A stretch of 64,000 bases of DNA from Halalkalibacter alkaliphilus (lineage in GTDB: Bacteria; Bacillota; Bacilli; Bacillales; Bacillaceae_D). The stretch spans positions 1 through 64,000 of the forward strand of contig NZ_JAKRYL010000016.1 of the NCBI RefSeq assembly GCF_023555415.1, given 5' to 3'. Position numbers and translations under genes: made by a program. The notes beneath the pieces are model-generated. The model did not search any database. It saw nothing but the letters and a program-made list of their open reading frames with translations, and was not told the origin of the DNA. Positions 33,767 through 48,159 of this stretch are shown piece by piece. How positions within the stretch are numbered: the stretch's first letter is position 1; every line of letters begins with the position of its first letter.

Positions 33767-34858
33767 ATGAAATCAAAAAAAGAAAATCAGAAACTACATT
33801 TAATTGATACAGATATCCACGAACGAGTTCTTTATGAAGATTTAATTATGTATCTAGACAATCCTTGGAAAAAATACATTACAGATTGTAACTGGATGCA
33901 GGAAAAGCATATGCCCTATGTTCAACCGGCGATCGCTGGTGTTGACCGCGCGGATGCACGCGTTCCAGATGGTAGACCAGCCGGAACCGATTTGGAATTT
34001 ATGAGCAAGCAACTATTAGAACCATGTGGACACGAGATTGGGATTTTAACAGGAGCACTCGATCCTTCCCCCTCTTCCATGCACGGCTGGTATGAGATGG
34101 CAACAGCCTTAGCATCCGCTTATAATGATTGGCAAATTGAAAACTGGTTAGAAAAAGATAAGCGTCTCTATGGTTCGGTTCACATTGCTGCTGGTGATCC
34201 GGTGGCTGCCGTACGAGAAATTGACCGTGTTGGATCACACCCAAAAATGATTCAAGTGTTATTACCGATTGATGACATTATGTGGGGTGACCCGTATTAT
34301 CATCCAATCTATGAAGCCGCCCAGCGTCATGATTTAATGATAGGCATGCATCATAATGAACCACCTATTTATTTTGGAAAGTGGCCACGTTATTTTATTG
34401 AATGGCACACGTTAATCCCAACCGCACACATGATGCAAGTGACGAACATGGTCTTTAACGGAGTGTTTGAAAAATATCCACGACTGAAACTGATGATGAT
34501 TGAAGGCGGTTTCACTCATGTGCCACATTTGATGCGGAAAATGGATCAGCAGTATAAAGATTTACGTCATGAAGTGCCTTGGATCAAGCGAATGCCAAGT
34601 GACATTATTAAAGAGCATATTCGCTTTACAACTCAGCCACTTGAAGAACTAACAAAGAAAGAGTTCTTACAGCTAATCGATCAAATGGGGACTGATGAAC
34701 TTATTTGCTTCTCGACTGACTACCCTCATTGGGACTATGATTCACCATTTGAAGCGTTACCTCCTAATCTTGACGAGAGCTTACAGCGAAAACTTTTTTC
34801 TGAAAATGCTAGAGCTTTTTATCCGAAGCTTCCCCAAATCAGAAAGGAGGATGCTTAA
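33767..34858 (+). CDS. Amidohydrolase-2 family metal enzyme (decarboxylase/hydrolase)
   Basis: A 363-residue cytoplasmic TIM-barrel protein with the metal-site motif D16-x-H18 (IDTDIHE), a barrel His in GMHHNEPP, LMMIEGGFTH and the late Asp in CFSTDYPHWDYDSP. This branch includes ACMSD-type and gamma-resorcylate-type aromatic decarboxylases and lactone hydrolases; many relatives sit with Rieske proteins. ATG follows TCGGAGGGC. Its stop codon overlaps the Rieske gene start (TAATG), so the two are tightly coupled. Reaction and substrate are not determinable from sequence. Confidence 0.85.
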   Translation: MKSKKENQKLHLIDTDIHERVLYEDLIMYLDNPWKKYITDCNWMQEKHMPYVQPAIAGVDRADARVPDGRPAGTDLEFMSKQLLEPCGHEIGILTGALDPSPSSMHGWYEMATALASAYNDWQIENWLEKDKRLYGSVHIAAGDPVAAVREIDRVGSHPKMIQVLLPIDDIMWGDPYYHPIYEAAQRHDLMIGMHHNEPPIYFGKWPRYFIEWHTLIPTAHMMQVTNMVFNGVFEKYPRLKLMMIEGGFTHVPHLMRKMDQQYKDLRHEVPWIKRMPSDIIKEHIRFTTQPLEELTKKEFLQLIDQMGTDELICFSTDYPHWDYDSPFEALPPNLDESLQRKLFSENARAFYPKLPQIRKEDA

Positions 34859-35214
34859 TGAAACAAGTCGTTTGCAATGTTACGGATCTTCAGCCAGGAG
34901 AAATCATGGAAGCTGAATTTGATAGAAAAAGCATTGTCGTTTGCCGCACAATGGATGGTGAATTTTCCGCATTCCTTAATCGCTGTATACATCAAGGAGC
35001 ACCTTTATCAAAAGGAATGTTATGCGGAACCTCTATCGATACAGATCAAGTTGGAGAATATGACTATCAACGCGAAGGAGAAGTCCTAAGGTGTCCATGG
35101 CACGGCCGAGAGTTTGATGTAAAAAATCGTGGGTGTATGCTAGCAAACTCAAAATATAAATTAAAAGATTTTAAGGTTGAAGTTGAAAATGAACAAGTTG
35201 TTGTGTGTAAATAA
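34858..35214 (+). CDS. Rieske [2Fe-2S] ferredoxin
   Basis: A 118-residue single-domain Rieske protein with both ligand pairs: C43-x-H45 (NRCIHQGAP) and C79-x2-H82 (RCPWHGREFD). Small Rieske ferredoxins carry electrons to ring-hydroxylating or demethylating oxygenases. No oxygenase alpha subunit is in the window, so its partner must be encoded elsewhere, or it serves the amidohydrolase module in an unknown way. Start overlaps the previous stop; AAGGAGG lies 7 bp before it inside the amidohydrolase gene. Confidence 0.92.
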   Translation: MKQVVCNVTDLQPGEIMEAEFDRKSIVVCRTMDGEFSAFLNRCIHQGAPLSKGMLCGTSIDTDQVGEYDYQREGEVLRCPWHGREFDVKNRGCMLANSKYKLKDFKVEVENEQVVVCK

Positions 35215-35235
35215 ATCAACTAGGAGGACTGATCA

Positions 35236-36705
35236 GTGATTACGCAAATGTATATAAATGGCGAATGGGTTCATTCCCAATCCGGACAAACAAGAGACAT
35301 TATCAACCCATATAACCAAGAGGTGATTGCGGTTGTAGAAGAAGGCAGCAAAACCGATGCCGAAATAGCCATTGCAGCTGCAAGAAAGGCGTTTGATAAA
35401 GGGGAATGGAGTCATACGTCAGCGACAGAAAGAGGATACATTTTATTTCAAGTAGCGGAAAAGATCAAGCAATACAAAGACGAGCTAGCTGAGCTAGAAA
35501 CATTAAATACAGGAAAAACTCTCACTGAAAGTGAAGCGGATATGGATGATATTGCAGCCGTGTTTCAATACTTTGCAGGGTTAGCAGATAAAGACGGCGG
35601 ACACGTTATTGAGTCCCCTATTCCTGATTCAAGTAGTCGAATTGTTCGTGAACCTGTAGGGGTTTGCGGGCAAATTACACCGTGGAATTATCCACTATTA
35701 CAAGCAGCTTGGAAACTGGCTCCAGCTCTTGCCGCTGGAAATACGGTCGTGTTAAAACCAAGTGAAATCACCCCATTAACGACCATTAAAATGGCAGACA
35801 TTTTTGACGAAGTAGGGATTCCTCCTGGAGTCGTCAATGTCGTTTTAGGACCAGGCGAAAGTGTTGGTGCAAAGTTAGCAGAAAGTCTCGATGTTGACCT
35901 TATTTCATTTACAGGCGGAGGGACAACCGGTCGAAAAATAATGCAAGCAGCAGCGATTAATTTCAAAAAAACCTCTCTTGAATTAGGAGGAAAAAATCCC
36001 AATATTATCTTTGCTGATGCTGATCTTGATGTTGCTATTGATTACGCAATGAATGCCGCATTCTTCCATGCAGGCCAAGTTTGCTCAGCCGGATCGAGGT
36101 TGATCGTACATGAGTCGATCCATGATCAGTTTGTAGCATTACTCATTGAAAAGGCAAAGCATGTTACTCTAGGGAATGGGTTTGACGAAAAAACAGAAAT
36201 GGGACCTGTTATTTCAAAAGAACATATGGAAAAGATCGAAAACTATATTGCATTAGGGGTAAAAGAAGGTGCAACAATTGCAGTTGGTGGAAAGCGCTCC
36301 CCTCTTCCTAAGCTTGCAAATGGGAATTTTATTGAGCCAACTATTTTCACAAACTGTGACACGAGCATGCGGATTGTCCAAGAAGAAGTATTCGGTCCTG
36401 TTGTAACAGTTGAGACATTTTCAACTGAAGAAGAAGCCATTCTACTCGCAAATGATAGTGTTTACGGCTTAGCAGGTGCGGTTTGGACGCAAGACTTACA
36501 TTTGGCTGAGCGCGTCGTAAAAAAATTAAGAATGGGAACGACATGGATCAATGACTTTCATCCATACATCCCACAAGCCCCGTGGGGAGGCTATAAACAA
36601 TCTGGAATTGGACGAGAACTAGGATCCATCGGCTTAGAAGAATATACTGAAACGAAGCATATTTATCAAAATAGTAACCCGAAGCCATTAGGTTGGTTTA
36701 AATAG
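35236..36705 (+). CDS. NAD(P)-dependent aldehyde dehydrogenase (betaine-aldehyde type)
   Basis: A 489-residue ALDH. Catalytic residues are E249 (SLELGGKNP) and C283 (HAGQVCSAGSRL); TPWNYPLLQAAWKLAPALAAGN, FTGGGTTGRKIM and EEVFGPVVTVETF are further family marks. Starts at GTG 35236 with AGGAGG 9 bp before. The protein resembles betaine-aldehyde and hydroxymuconic-semialdehyde dehydrogenases. It is third in the amidohydrolase-Rieske operon and would oxidise a semialdehyde or an aldehyde product of that route to the acid. Confidence 0.92.
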   Translation: MITQMYINGEWVHSQSGQTRDIINPYNQEVIAVVEEGSKTDAEIAIAAARKAFDKGEWSHTSATERGYILFQVAEKIKQYKDELAELETLNTGKTLTESEADMDDIAAVFQYFAGLADKDGGHVIESPIPDSSSRIVREPVGVCGQITPWNYPLLQAAWKLAPALAAGNTVVLKPSEITPLTTIKMADIFDEVGIPPGVVNVVLGPGESVGAKLAESLDVDLISFTGGGTTGRKIMQAAAINFKKTSLELGGKNPNIIFADADLDVAIDYAMNAAFFHAGQVCSAGSRLIVHESIHDQFVALLIEKAKHVTLGNGFDEKTEMGPVISKEHMEKIENYIALGVKEGATIAVGGKRSPLPKLANGNFIEPTIFTNCDTSMRIVQEEVFGPVVTVETFSTEEEAILLANDSVYGLAGAVWTQDLHLAERVVKKLRMGTTWINDFHPYIPQAPWGGYKQSGIGRELGSIGLEEYTETKHIYQNSNPKPLGWFK

Positions 36706-36761
36706 TGTTATGGGTTGTCTTTAAAAAGTCATGAACTAGCAATAATGTATGTATCACACCT

Positions 36762-36856
36762 GCTTTCTGTCGAAGTTGAGTGGTATTCTGTCGATAATGG
36801 GGGATTTACTGTCCAAAGTCGACTATTTACTGTCGCTTTTCCTTGATTTACTGTCA
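36762..36856. repeat. Five ~21-bp periodic TTWCTGTC repeats
   Basis: TTTCTGTCG, ATTCTGTCG, TTTACTGTC, TTTACTGTC and TTTACTGTC occur at intervals of 20-22 bp, i.e. two helical turns, in the gap between the ALDH gene and the helicase gene. The bases between them differ. It may be a dispersed repeat family of this genus or a protein-binding array. Confidence 0.55.
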
Positions 36857-36992
36857 GATGGATATTGAAGGGGTTATTTAATGAGTTGGAAGAAGCCGAT
36901 GTTTCCTCTGGGACGGTACTGACATGCGGCTTCTTCCCACCATATCCAAAAAAGAAAAACGATCCTACTATGAGAATCGTTTCAAAACATTC

Positions 36993-38438
36993 CTATTTAA
37001 TAGCTTTACTTACTTTCAACTTTTTCCCTTTAACCGTCGTATTTTCCATCGCTTGTAACACGACCGACCCTTTTCCATTTAAAATATCGACATACGTTAA
37101 CGTATCCTGAATAGTAATAATCCCAATATCATCTGCAGTTACACCTGGAATCTTGGCAATGGTTCCAACAAAATCAACTGGTCGAAGCTTTTTCTTTTTA
37201 CCTCCAGTAAAATGCAGCTTCATAATATCTTTATTAATACGTGCAGTTTTGTTATTTTTTACAATTCGACGTCCACTCAATTTTTCGTCAAACGCACTTT
37301 TAGAGCTGATTACTTCGTGCTGACTTGGTATTTCTAAAGGTGTTATCTCATAACTGATGTATTTCTCAATAGCTTTCACATATTTGCCCTCACTTGCTGT
37401 TGCAAACGTAATTGCTTTGCCTTTATTCCCGGCACGGCCGGTTCTACCCGTTCGATGAACATAGCTTTCTTTTTCCATCGGAACATCATAATTAATTATG
37501 AGAGTCACATTATCAACGTCAATCCCTCTAGCAGCTACATCGGTTGCAACTAGATAACGAAAATCGCCATTTCTGAAACCATTCATCACCGCAAAACGGT
37601 CTTCTTGCTCTAATCCTCCATGGAGCTTTTCACATGGATAGTTAGAATCCTGTAATTCTTCAAATACTTGATCAACATGTTCTTTTGTGTTGCAAAAAAT
37701 GATACAGCTATCAGGATTTTCAACGATGGTTACATCTTTTAGTAGAGCAACTTTTCCTTCTTCTCTAACGTCAATAATCCGGTGCTCAATCATACTCGCC
37801 GTTCCCTCAGTTGCTTCGATCTCAATATGAACGGGTTCTTTCATATACTTATGGCAGAGAGCTTCCACATCTTTAGGCAGCGTAGCTGAGAAAACCATAG
37901 TCACTCGGTTATCAGGTAATTGTTGAATGATCTTTTCCACATCATCAATGAAGCCCATATTTAACATTTCATCTGTCTCATCTATAATCAGGTACCTGAT
38001 CTGATCTAAACTTAATGTTTCTCTTTCAATATGGTCCGTCACTCTCCCTGGAGTCCCTACAACGACATGTGTTTTCTGCTTCAACTCTTCTTTTTGTTTT
38101 GCAAAAGGCTCTTTCCCGTATAAAGCCGTCGCTTTAATTCGTTTAAACCTTCCGATATTTGTGATATCCTCTTTCACTTGAGCAGCAAGTTCTCGCGTCG
38201 GAGTCAAAATCAAGGCTTGGGCCTTTTTCTCTTCCCATTCGATCATTTCACAAATAGGAATCCCAAAGGCTGCAGTCTTCCCACTTCCTGTTTGTGATTT
38301 TACGACAAGGTCCTGTTGATCGATTGCTCTAGGAATCGTTTTTGCTTGGACCTCAGTTGGAGAGCTAAATTTCATTACCTTAAGGGCTCTTTTTATCGCA
38401 TCGCTTATTTGCAAATCTTCAAAATTTGGTTTATTCAT
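36993..38438 (-). CDS. dbpA: DbpA/YxiN-type ATP-dependent RNA helicase with a DETD motif
   Basis: A 481-residue superfamily-2 RNA helicase. Order: Q-motif region, motif [13 protein letters not shown] (~50), PTRELA, TPGR, motif II I-D-E-T-D (~150), [19 protein letters not shown], then a C-terminal DbpA RNA-binding domain (residues ~400-481). That domain in YxiN/DbpA docks on hairpin 92 of 23S rRNA, so it acts in 50S subunit assembly. Motif II is normally DEAD; here the codon ACA gives Thr. Start ATG 38438 follows AGAGGTTG. Confidence 0.92.
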   Translation of the reverse strand: MNKPNFEDLQISDAIKRALKVMKFSSPTEVQAKTIPRAIDQQDLVVKSQTGSGKTAAFGIPICEMIEWEEKKAQALILTPTRELAAQVKEDITNIGRFKRIKATALYGKEPFAKQKEELKQKTHVVVGTPGRVTDHIERETLSLDQIRYLIIDETDEMLNMGFIDDVEKIIQQLPDNRVTMVFSATLPKDVEALCHKYMKEPVHIEIEATEGTASMIEHRIIDVREEGKVALLKDVTIVENPDSCIIFCNTKEHVDQVFEELQDSNYPCEKLHGGLEQEDRFAVMNGFRNGDFRYLVATDVAARGIDVDNVTLIINYDVPMEKESYVHRTGRTGRAGNKGKAITFATASEGKYVKAIEKYISYEITPLEIPSQHEVISSKSAFDEKLSGRRIVKNNKTARINKDIMKLHFTGGKKKKLRPVDFVGTIAKIPGVTADDIGIITIQDTLTYVDILNGKGSVVLQAMENTTVKGKKLKVSKAIK

Positions 38439-38531
38439 GTGCAACCTCTTTTACTGGTTATTGTTTTCATATAGGTTCTCTCAAGGAATTCATCATATGC
38501 AAGCCAAAAAGCAGAACCTATTTTTACATAC

Positions 38532-38561
38532 AAAAAAAAGGACCCTTACTAGAGCCCTTTC
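38532..38561 (-). terminator. Terminator of the cold-shock gene
   Basis: AGGGCTC and GGGTCCT (with two wobble pairs) form a stem followed by TTTTTTTT on the minus strand, 7 bp after the stop. Confidence 0.75.
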
Positions 38562-38567
38562 CCTTAT

Positions 38568-38768
38568 TTATGCTTTGTTAACGTTAACAGCTTGAGGTCC
38601 ACGTTGACCTTGCTCAACGTCGAATGTAACGTTTTGGCCTTCATCTAATGATTTAAATCCTTCGCCTTGGATAGCTGAGAAATGTACGAATACATCGTCT
38701 CCACCTTCAACTTCAATGAAACCGAAACCTTTTTCTGCGTTAAACCATTTTACTGTACCTTGTTGCAT
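38568..38768 (-). CDS. CspA-family cold-shock protein
   Basis: A 66-residue OB-fold RNA chaperone with both RNA-binding motifs, KGFGFIEV and DVFVHFSAI, and ending PQAVNVNKA. It melts mRNA structure at low temperature and in growth. ATG follows ATAAGGAGATT. It lies upstream of the helicase gene with its own terminator between them; the ~100-bp leader before the start may hold cold-response structure, not resolved by eye. Confidence 0.96.
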   Translation of the reverse strand: MQQGTVKWFNAEKGFGFIEVEGGDDVFVHFSAIQGEGFKSLDEGQNVTFDVEQGQRGPQAVNVNKA

Positions 38769-39100
38769 GTGTATAATCTCCTTATGTGGACAAAGCCACT
38801 ATTTATTACTATTGTTGCTCAAATGATATCAAAGGCGAAAAGTTTAAATACTAATTCGTGATTTGAAACAGCCCGAACAAAAATAACTTCTTAAATATAG
38901 CATAGATATTTTTATAAAGCAATCCCTTACTTGTATTAAAAACGACTGAATAGAAAAATTGATCATACATTTTTCATGAAAGAACCAGGTTTTTCAGCTT
39001 CTAAGATTCCCACTCGCCTCTTCAATCTATGATAAATTAACCCATAGATAGAAAGTCTCATCAAGAAGAGATCGCAAAAAGGCTGCTCTTTTGAACTAAT
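38769..39100. other. Gene-free stretch upstream of csp
   Basis: Contains the csp leader and promoter region (AT-rich; ATATAGCATAG-like at ~38895) and no gene. I see no other clear element up to the hairpin at 39101-39135. Confidence 0.4.
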
Positions 39101-39135
39101 TTAGCCCGCTATGAACTAGGTTCATAGCGGGCTAA
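39101..39135. terminator. Perfect 16-bp hairpin after the beta-glucoside operon
   Basis: TTAGCCCGCTATGAAC and GTTCATAGCGGGCTAA form a perfect stem around TAG, 38 bp after the last glucosidase gene. The minus-strand T-tract is poor, so it may be a 3'-end-protecting structure as much as a terminator. Confidence 0.65.
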
Positions 39136-39172
39136 CGATGTGCACAAACTTCATATATGAAACTTATTTTTC

Positions 39173-40594
<1,422 letters not shown>

Positions 40595-40599
40595 TTATA

Positions 40600-44081
<3,482 letters not shown>

Positions 44082-44104
44082 TTATCTTTCGTATTTTTGT
44101 AAAT

Positions 44105-44189
44105 AAAAAACCTGATCCGATTAAGCGCACAAAAATAACACTTGTGCTTCTCATCAGACCAGGTTAAGCCCACTTAAGGTAACATTCCT
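44105..44189 (-). promoter_or_regulatory. LicT-type RAT/terminator switch before bglP
   Basis: On the minus strand the antiterminator site reads AGGAATGTTAC...GGGCTTAACCT (44161-44189). It overlaps a terminator whose arms AACCTG and CAGGTT, with inner GAAGCACAA/TTTGTGCGCTT pairing, end in TTTTTTAT (44105). LicT bound to the site would prevent the terminator. Confidence 0.85.
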
Positions 44190-44277
44190 AGCTAAAATAT
44201 AAAGTTTTGATTAAGGTAACGCTTTCTTTTATAGAAAAAATGATTGCTGTTGCACTTTAAATTTTGCTTACTCTTCC

Positions 44278-45126
44278 TCAGCTTTGCTGGTAACGCTGTG
44301 TAACACGATGAATATGCAGCGTTAAATAGATGATCTCATCCTTCGAAATCTCCCACTTATAGCTCTTTTCTAGGTACACTTTAATCTTTTCACTGCACCG
44401 AAAGGCTTCAGGATATTTTTTATTCAGCTGTTCATAGAGGAAATTGTCTTCTGTTTCCTCCACTCGCTCTTTCCTTACAAACCTCATCGCGAAAAAGCGC
44501 AGATGAGTGAGAAAACGTTCATAGTTAATGGAACTTTCATCTAATTCCATTCCGAAATGGTACTTTACGATATTTAAGATATTATTGACCATTTCTGTCA
44601 CTTGAACAGCTTCAGCCATATTCTCACCAGATAACTGGCTATTGACTAGATGAAGAGCAATAGATGCCGCCTCATCTTCACCAAACAAGATTCCGGTTTC
44701 TTCTTGAATAATAGCTAACGCTTTCAAAGATACTTGAAACTCAAGCTTATAATGCTTTCTTATTTCCCATAAAAGAGGGTTCTTTAAGTGAATCCCCTGC
44801 TTATGCCTGCTAATGGCAAAACTAATATGGTCTGTTAAAGCCACATACAGATGATCATCCAATTTGTATGGCAATCGCGATTTAGCATAATCTAAAATCT
44901 TAGACGATATATTAAGATATCTTTCAGAAGTATCGTTTAACAGCTTCGCTAACTTATCAGAAACACCGTGCTTTTCTAACACAAAGGTTTTCTCGATTTT
45001 GGATGTATCAATTGGTTCCCCGGCCTTTTTTTGAAAGGCAAGTCCCCGTCCCATCACGACAACCTCTTGGTTTTGTTCATTATTCGCTATTACGACATTA
45101 TTGTTAAACACTTTTTTAATCTTCAT
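44278..45126 (-). CDS. licT: LicT/BglG-family transcriptional antiterminator
   Basis: A 282-residue protein with an N-terminal co-antiterminator RNA-binding domain (KKVFNNNVVIANNEQNQEVVVMGRGLAFQKKAG) and two PRD domains with the regulatory His (DHISFAISRH; ALHLVN; ITLHIHR). BglP and HPr phosphorylate the PRDs so the protein dimerises and binds RAT RNA only when beta-glucosides are present and glucose is low. Start at 45126 aligns with known LicT; ATG 45129 and TTG 45132 precede it in frame. Three matching RAT sites lie in the window. Confidence 0.95.
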   Translation of the reverse strand: MKIKKVFNNNVVIANNEQNQEVVVMGRGLAFQKKAGEPIDTSKIEKTFVLEKHGVSDKLAKLLNDTSERYLNISSKILDYAKSRLPYKLDDHLYVALTDHISFAISRHKQGIHLKNPLLWEIRKHYKLEFQVSLKALAIIQEETGILFGEDEAASIALHLVNSQLSGENMAEAVQVTEMVNNILNIVKYHFGMELDESSINYERFLTHLRFFAMRFVRKERVEETEDNFLYEQLNKKYPEAFRCSEKIKVYLEKSYKWEISKDEIIYLTLHIHRVTQRYQQS

Positions 45127-45182
45127 CATCAAACCCGCCCTACTTCTGTTTTGTTTCGGTCAGTCTGTAAAAAGGGTATAAA

Positions 45183-45265
45183 AAAAACCCAACCTTGTAT
45201 ACAGAATACCCCATTAAGAGCCTCCGAAACAAACTTAGGTTTTGCCTGCCGAACAGTAACAATCC
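45183..45265 (-). promoter_or_regulatory. LicT-type RAT/terminator switch before licT
   Basis: The RAT core GGATTGTTACTG..CAGGCAAAACC (45238-45265, minus strand) overlaps a terminator formed by AAAACCTAAG and GGTTGGGTTTT with a T8 run at ~45183. It means LicT controls its own gene, with read-through to bglP. Confidence 0.9.
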
Positions 45266-45284
45266 GTCTAAGAAAATATTAAAT

Positions 45285-45298
45285 TGAAATCGCTTACT
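45285..45298. promoter_or_regulatory. cre site at the licT transcription start
   Basis: Plus-strand TGAAATCGCTTACT matches 13 of 14 CcpA positions. It lies just downstream of the licT -10 box, where CcpA would block initiation. Confidence 0.65.
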
Positions 45299-45301
45299 AA
45301 C

Positions 45302-45331
45302 TTTATACCATGACAAAATAATCATTGTCAA
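45302..45331 (-). promoter_or_regulatory. SigA promoter of licT
   Basis: Minus-strand TTGACA (45326-45331), 18 bp, TATAAA (45302-45307): near-perfect SigA boxes. Confidence 0.85.
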
Positions 45332-45421
45332 CAACCTTTCAAAAAAAATAATTTTTCATTTTTTCAAAACTAGTTTATGCTTTATCCATAGATATTATAG
45401 AGTCATAGAGAGGAGAAAACT

Positions 45422-46300
45422 ATGAAATTAATCACAACAGATATGGATGGGACATTATTAAACGAAAAAAGCGAAGTTAGCACAGAAAATGCAAAAGCAA
45501 TCCGAAAGGCACAGGAATTAGGGATCGAAGTCGTGATCGCAACAGGTCGTTCTTATAAAGCTGCGGCAAAACCCTTAATGGAAGCAGGCTTATCTTGCCC
45601 AATCATTTGTTTAAATGGAGCACAGGTGTATTTAAAGAACGGAGAATTAATTCGTAATATCGCATTAGACAAGGAAGCATGTAGAAAAATTGAACTCGCG
45701 TGTACGAGTGAATCAAGTTATTTTGAAATCTTCACAAGTGCTGGAGGCTACTCTATCAATCGGGATGCATTTATTCATATATTGGTTGATGTCATGAAAG
45801 CCCATTATCCTAACGTTGAAACAAACGTCATTAAAGAAAAAGTAAAGCAACGTTTCCAAGATGAAAAGATTCAAACCGTTGATGACTTTGATCATATTTT
45901 CAATAATGACGAAATTGATGTCTTTAAGTTCCTTACCTTTTCTTTAGAAGAAGATGTTCTGCAAAGAATCCGTGAACAGTTAAAAGATGAACATGACCTT
46001 ACCATAACCTCATCCGGTCACCAAAATCTTGAATTTAACCATCGTGATGCTAATAAAGGAGCTGCTCTTGCTTTCTACTCTAGCAGACAAGGAATTGAGC
46101 TAGAGGATGTCATGGCCATTGGCGATAATTTTAATGATTTTTCGATGCTTGAAATAGCTGGGTTCAGTGTCGCAATGGAAAATGCGGCTTTAGGCATTAA
46201 AAAAATCTGTAACTTCACAACAAAAAAGAACTCTGAACACGGGGTCGCCTTTGCGATTGAAAAAATACTTAAAGACGGTATCAAGAAGACTGTTCGGTAA
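45422..46300 (+). CDS. HAD-superfamily Cof-type sugar phosphatase
   Basis: A 292-residue Cof-subfamily HAD phosphatase: motif I DMDGTLLN (residues 7-14), motif II ATGRSY, and motif III/IV KGAALAFYSSRQGI..VMAIGDNFNDFSMLEIAG. These enzymes dephosphorylate sugar phosphates or FMN-type compounds. It diverges from licT and lies before bglA copy 3, so a role in phospho-sugar detoxification during glucoside growth is plausible. ATG follows AGAGGAG. Confidence 0.92.
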   Translation: MKLITTDMDGTLLNEKSEVSTENAKAIRKAQELGIEVVIATGRSYKAAAKPLMEAGLSCPIICLNGAQVYLKNGELIRNIALDKEACRKIELACTSESSYFEIFTSAGGYSINRDAFIHILVDVMKAHYPNVETNVIKEKVKQRFQDEKIQTVDDFDHIFNNDEIDVFKFLTFSLEEDVLQRIREQLKDEHDLTITSSGHQNLEFNHRDANKGAALAFYSSRQGIELEDVMAIGDNFNDFSMLEIAGFSVAMENAALGIKKICNFTTKKNSEHGVAFAIEKILKDGIKKTVR

Positions 46301-46332
46301 GGACTCTACCACTTCAAATGTGTGCTTGCAAA

Positions 46333-46346
46333 AAATAACGTTTACA
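46333..46346. promoter_or_regulatory. cre-like site before the third glucosidase gene
   Basis: AAATAACGTTTACA matches 12 of 14 CcpA positions and lies just upstream of the -35 box (46354-46359). Confidence 0.45.
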
Positions 46347-46353
46347 AAAATCC

Positions 46354-46382
46354 TTGCTAGCTAAAAAAAACCATGTTATAGT
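46354..46382 (+). promoter_or_regulatory. SigA promoter of the third glucosidase gene
   Basis: TTGCTA (46354-46359), 17 bp, TATAGT (46377-46382), followed after ~28 bp by the RAT site. Confidence 0.75.
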
Positions 46383-46410
46383 TATCGCAAATAAACAAAC
46401 AACCCATTTA

Positions 46411-46494
46411 GGATTGTAACTGTTCACACAGGCAAAACCTAAATCACGTATCTATGAGACTAGTATGTCTTCCCGACGTGATTTAGGTTTTTTT
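46411..46494 (+). promoter_or_regulatory. LicT-type RAT/terminator switch before the third glucosidase gene
   Basis: The RAT core GGATTGTAACTG..CAGGCAAAACC (46411-46440) overlaps a terminator with arms AAACCTAAATCACG and CGTGATTTAGGTTT and a T7 run (46488-46494). LicT would allow read-through into the glucosidase gene. Confidence 0.92.
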
Positions 46495-46509
46495 ATTTTA
46501 TCCTAGTGA

Positions 46510-47991
<1,482 letters not shown>

Positions 47992-48003
47992 GAAAAAAGC
48001 AGC

Positions 48004-48035
48004 GATCAAGAGTCCATGTGGCTCTTGATCTTTTT
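48004..48035 (+). terminator. Terminator of the third glucosidase gene
   Basis: GATCAAGAG and CTCTTGATC form a perfect 9-bp stem followed by TTTTT. Confidence 0.88.
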
Positions 48036-48121
48036 CATACGCAAGGAGGTACTTGTTAAGCCCTAAAAATAGATTTCAATAACTTCCATAAATACTGGCT
48101 CCTGTCACCATTCACTAAAAA

Positions 48122-48159
48122 AATAAGTAGACTGCCCCCTCTGAGACCGTCTACTTATT
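48122..48159 (-). terminator. Terminator overlapping the end of araR
   Basis: AATAAGTAGAC and GTCTACTTATT pair perfectly; the araR stop codon lies inside the stem and a T-run follows on the minus strand. Confidence 0.8.
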
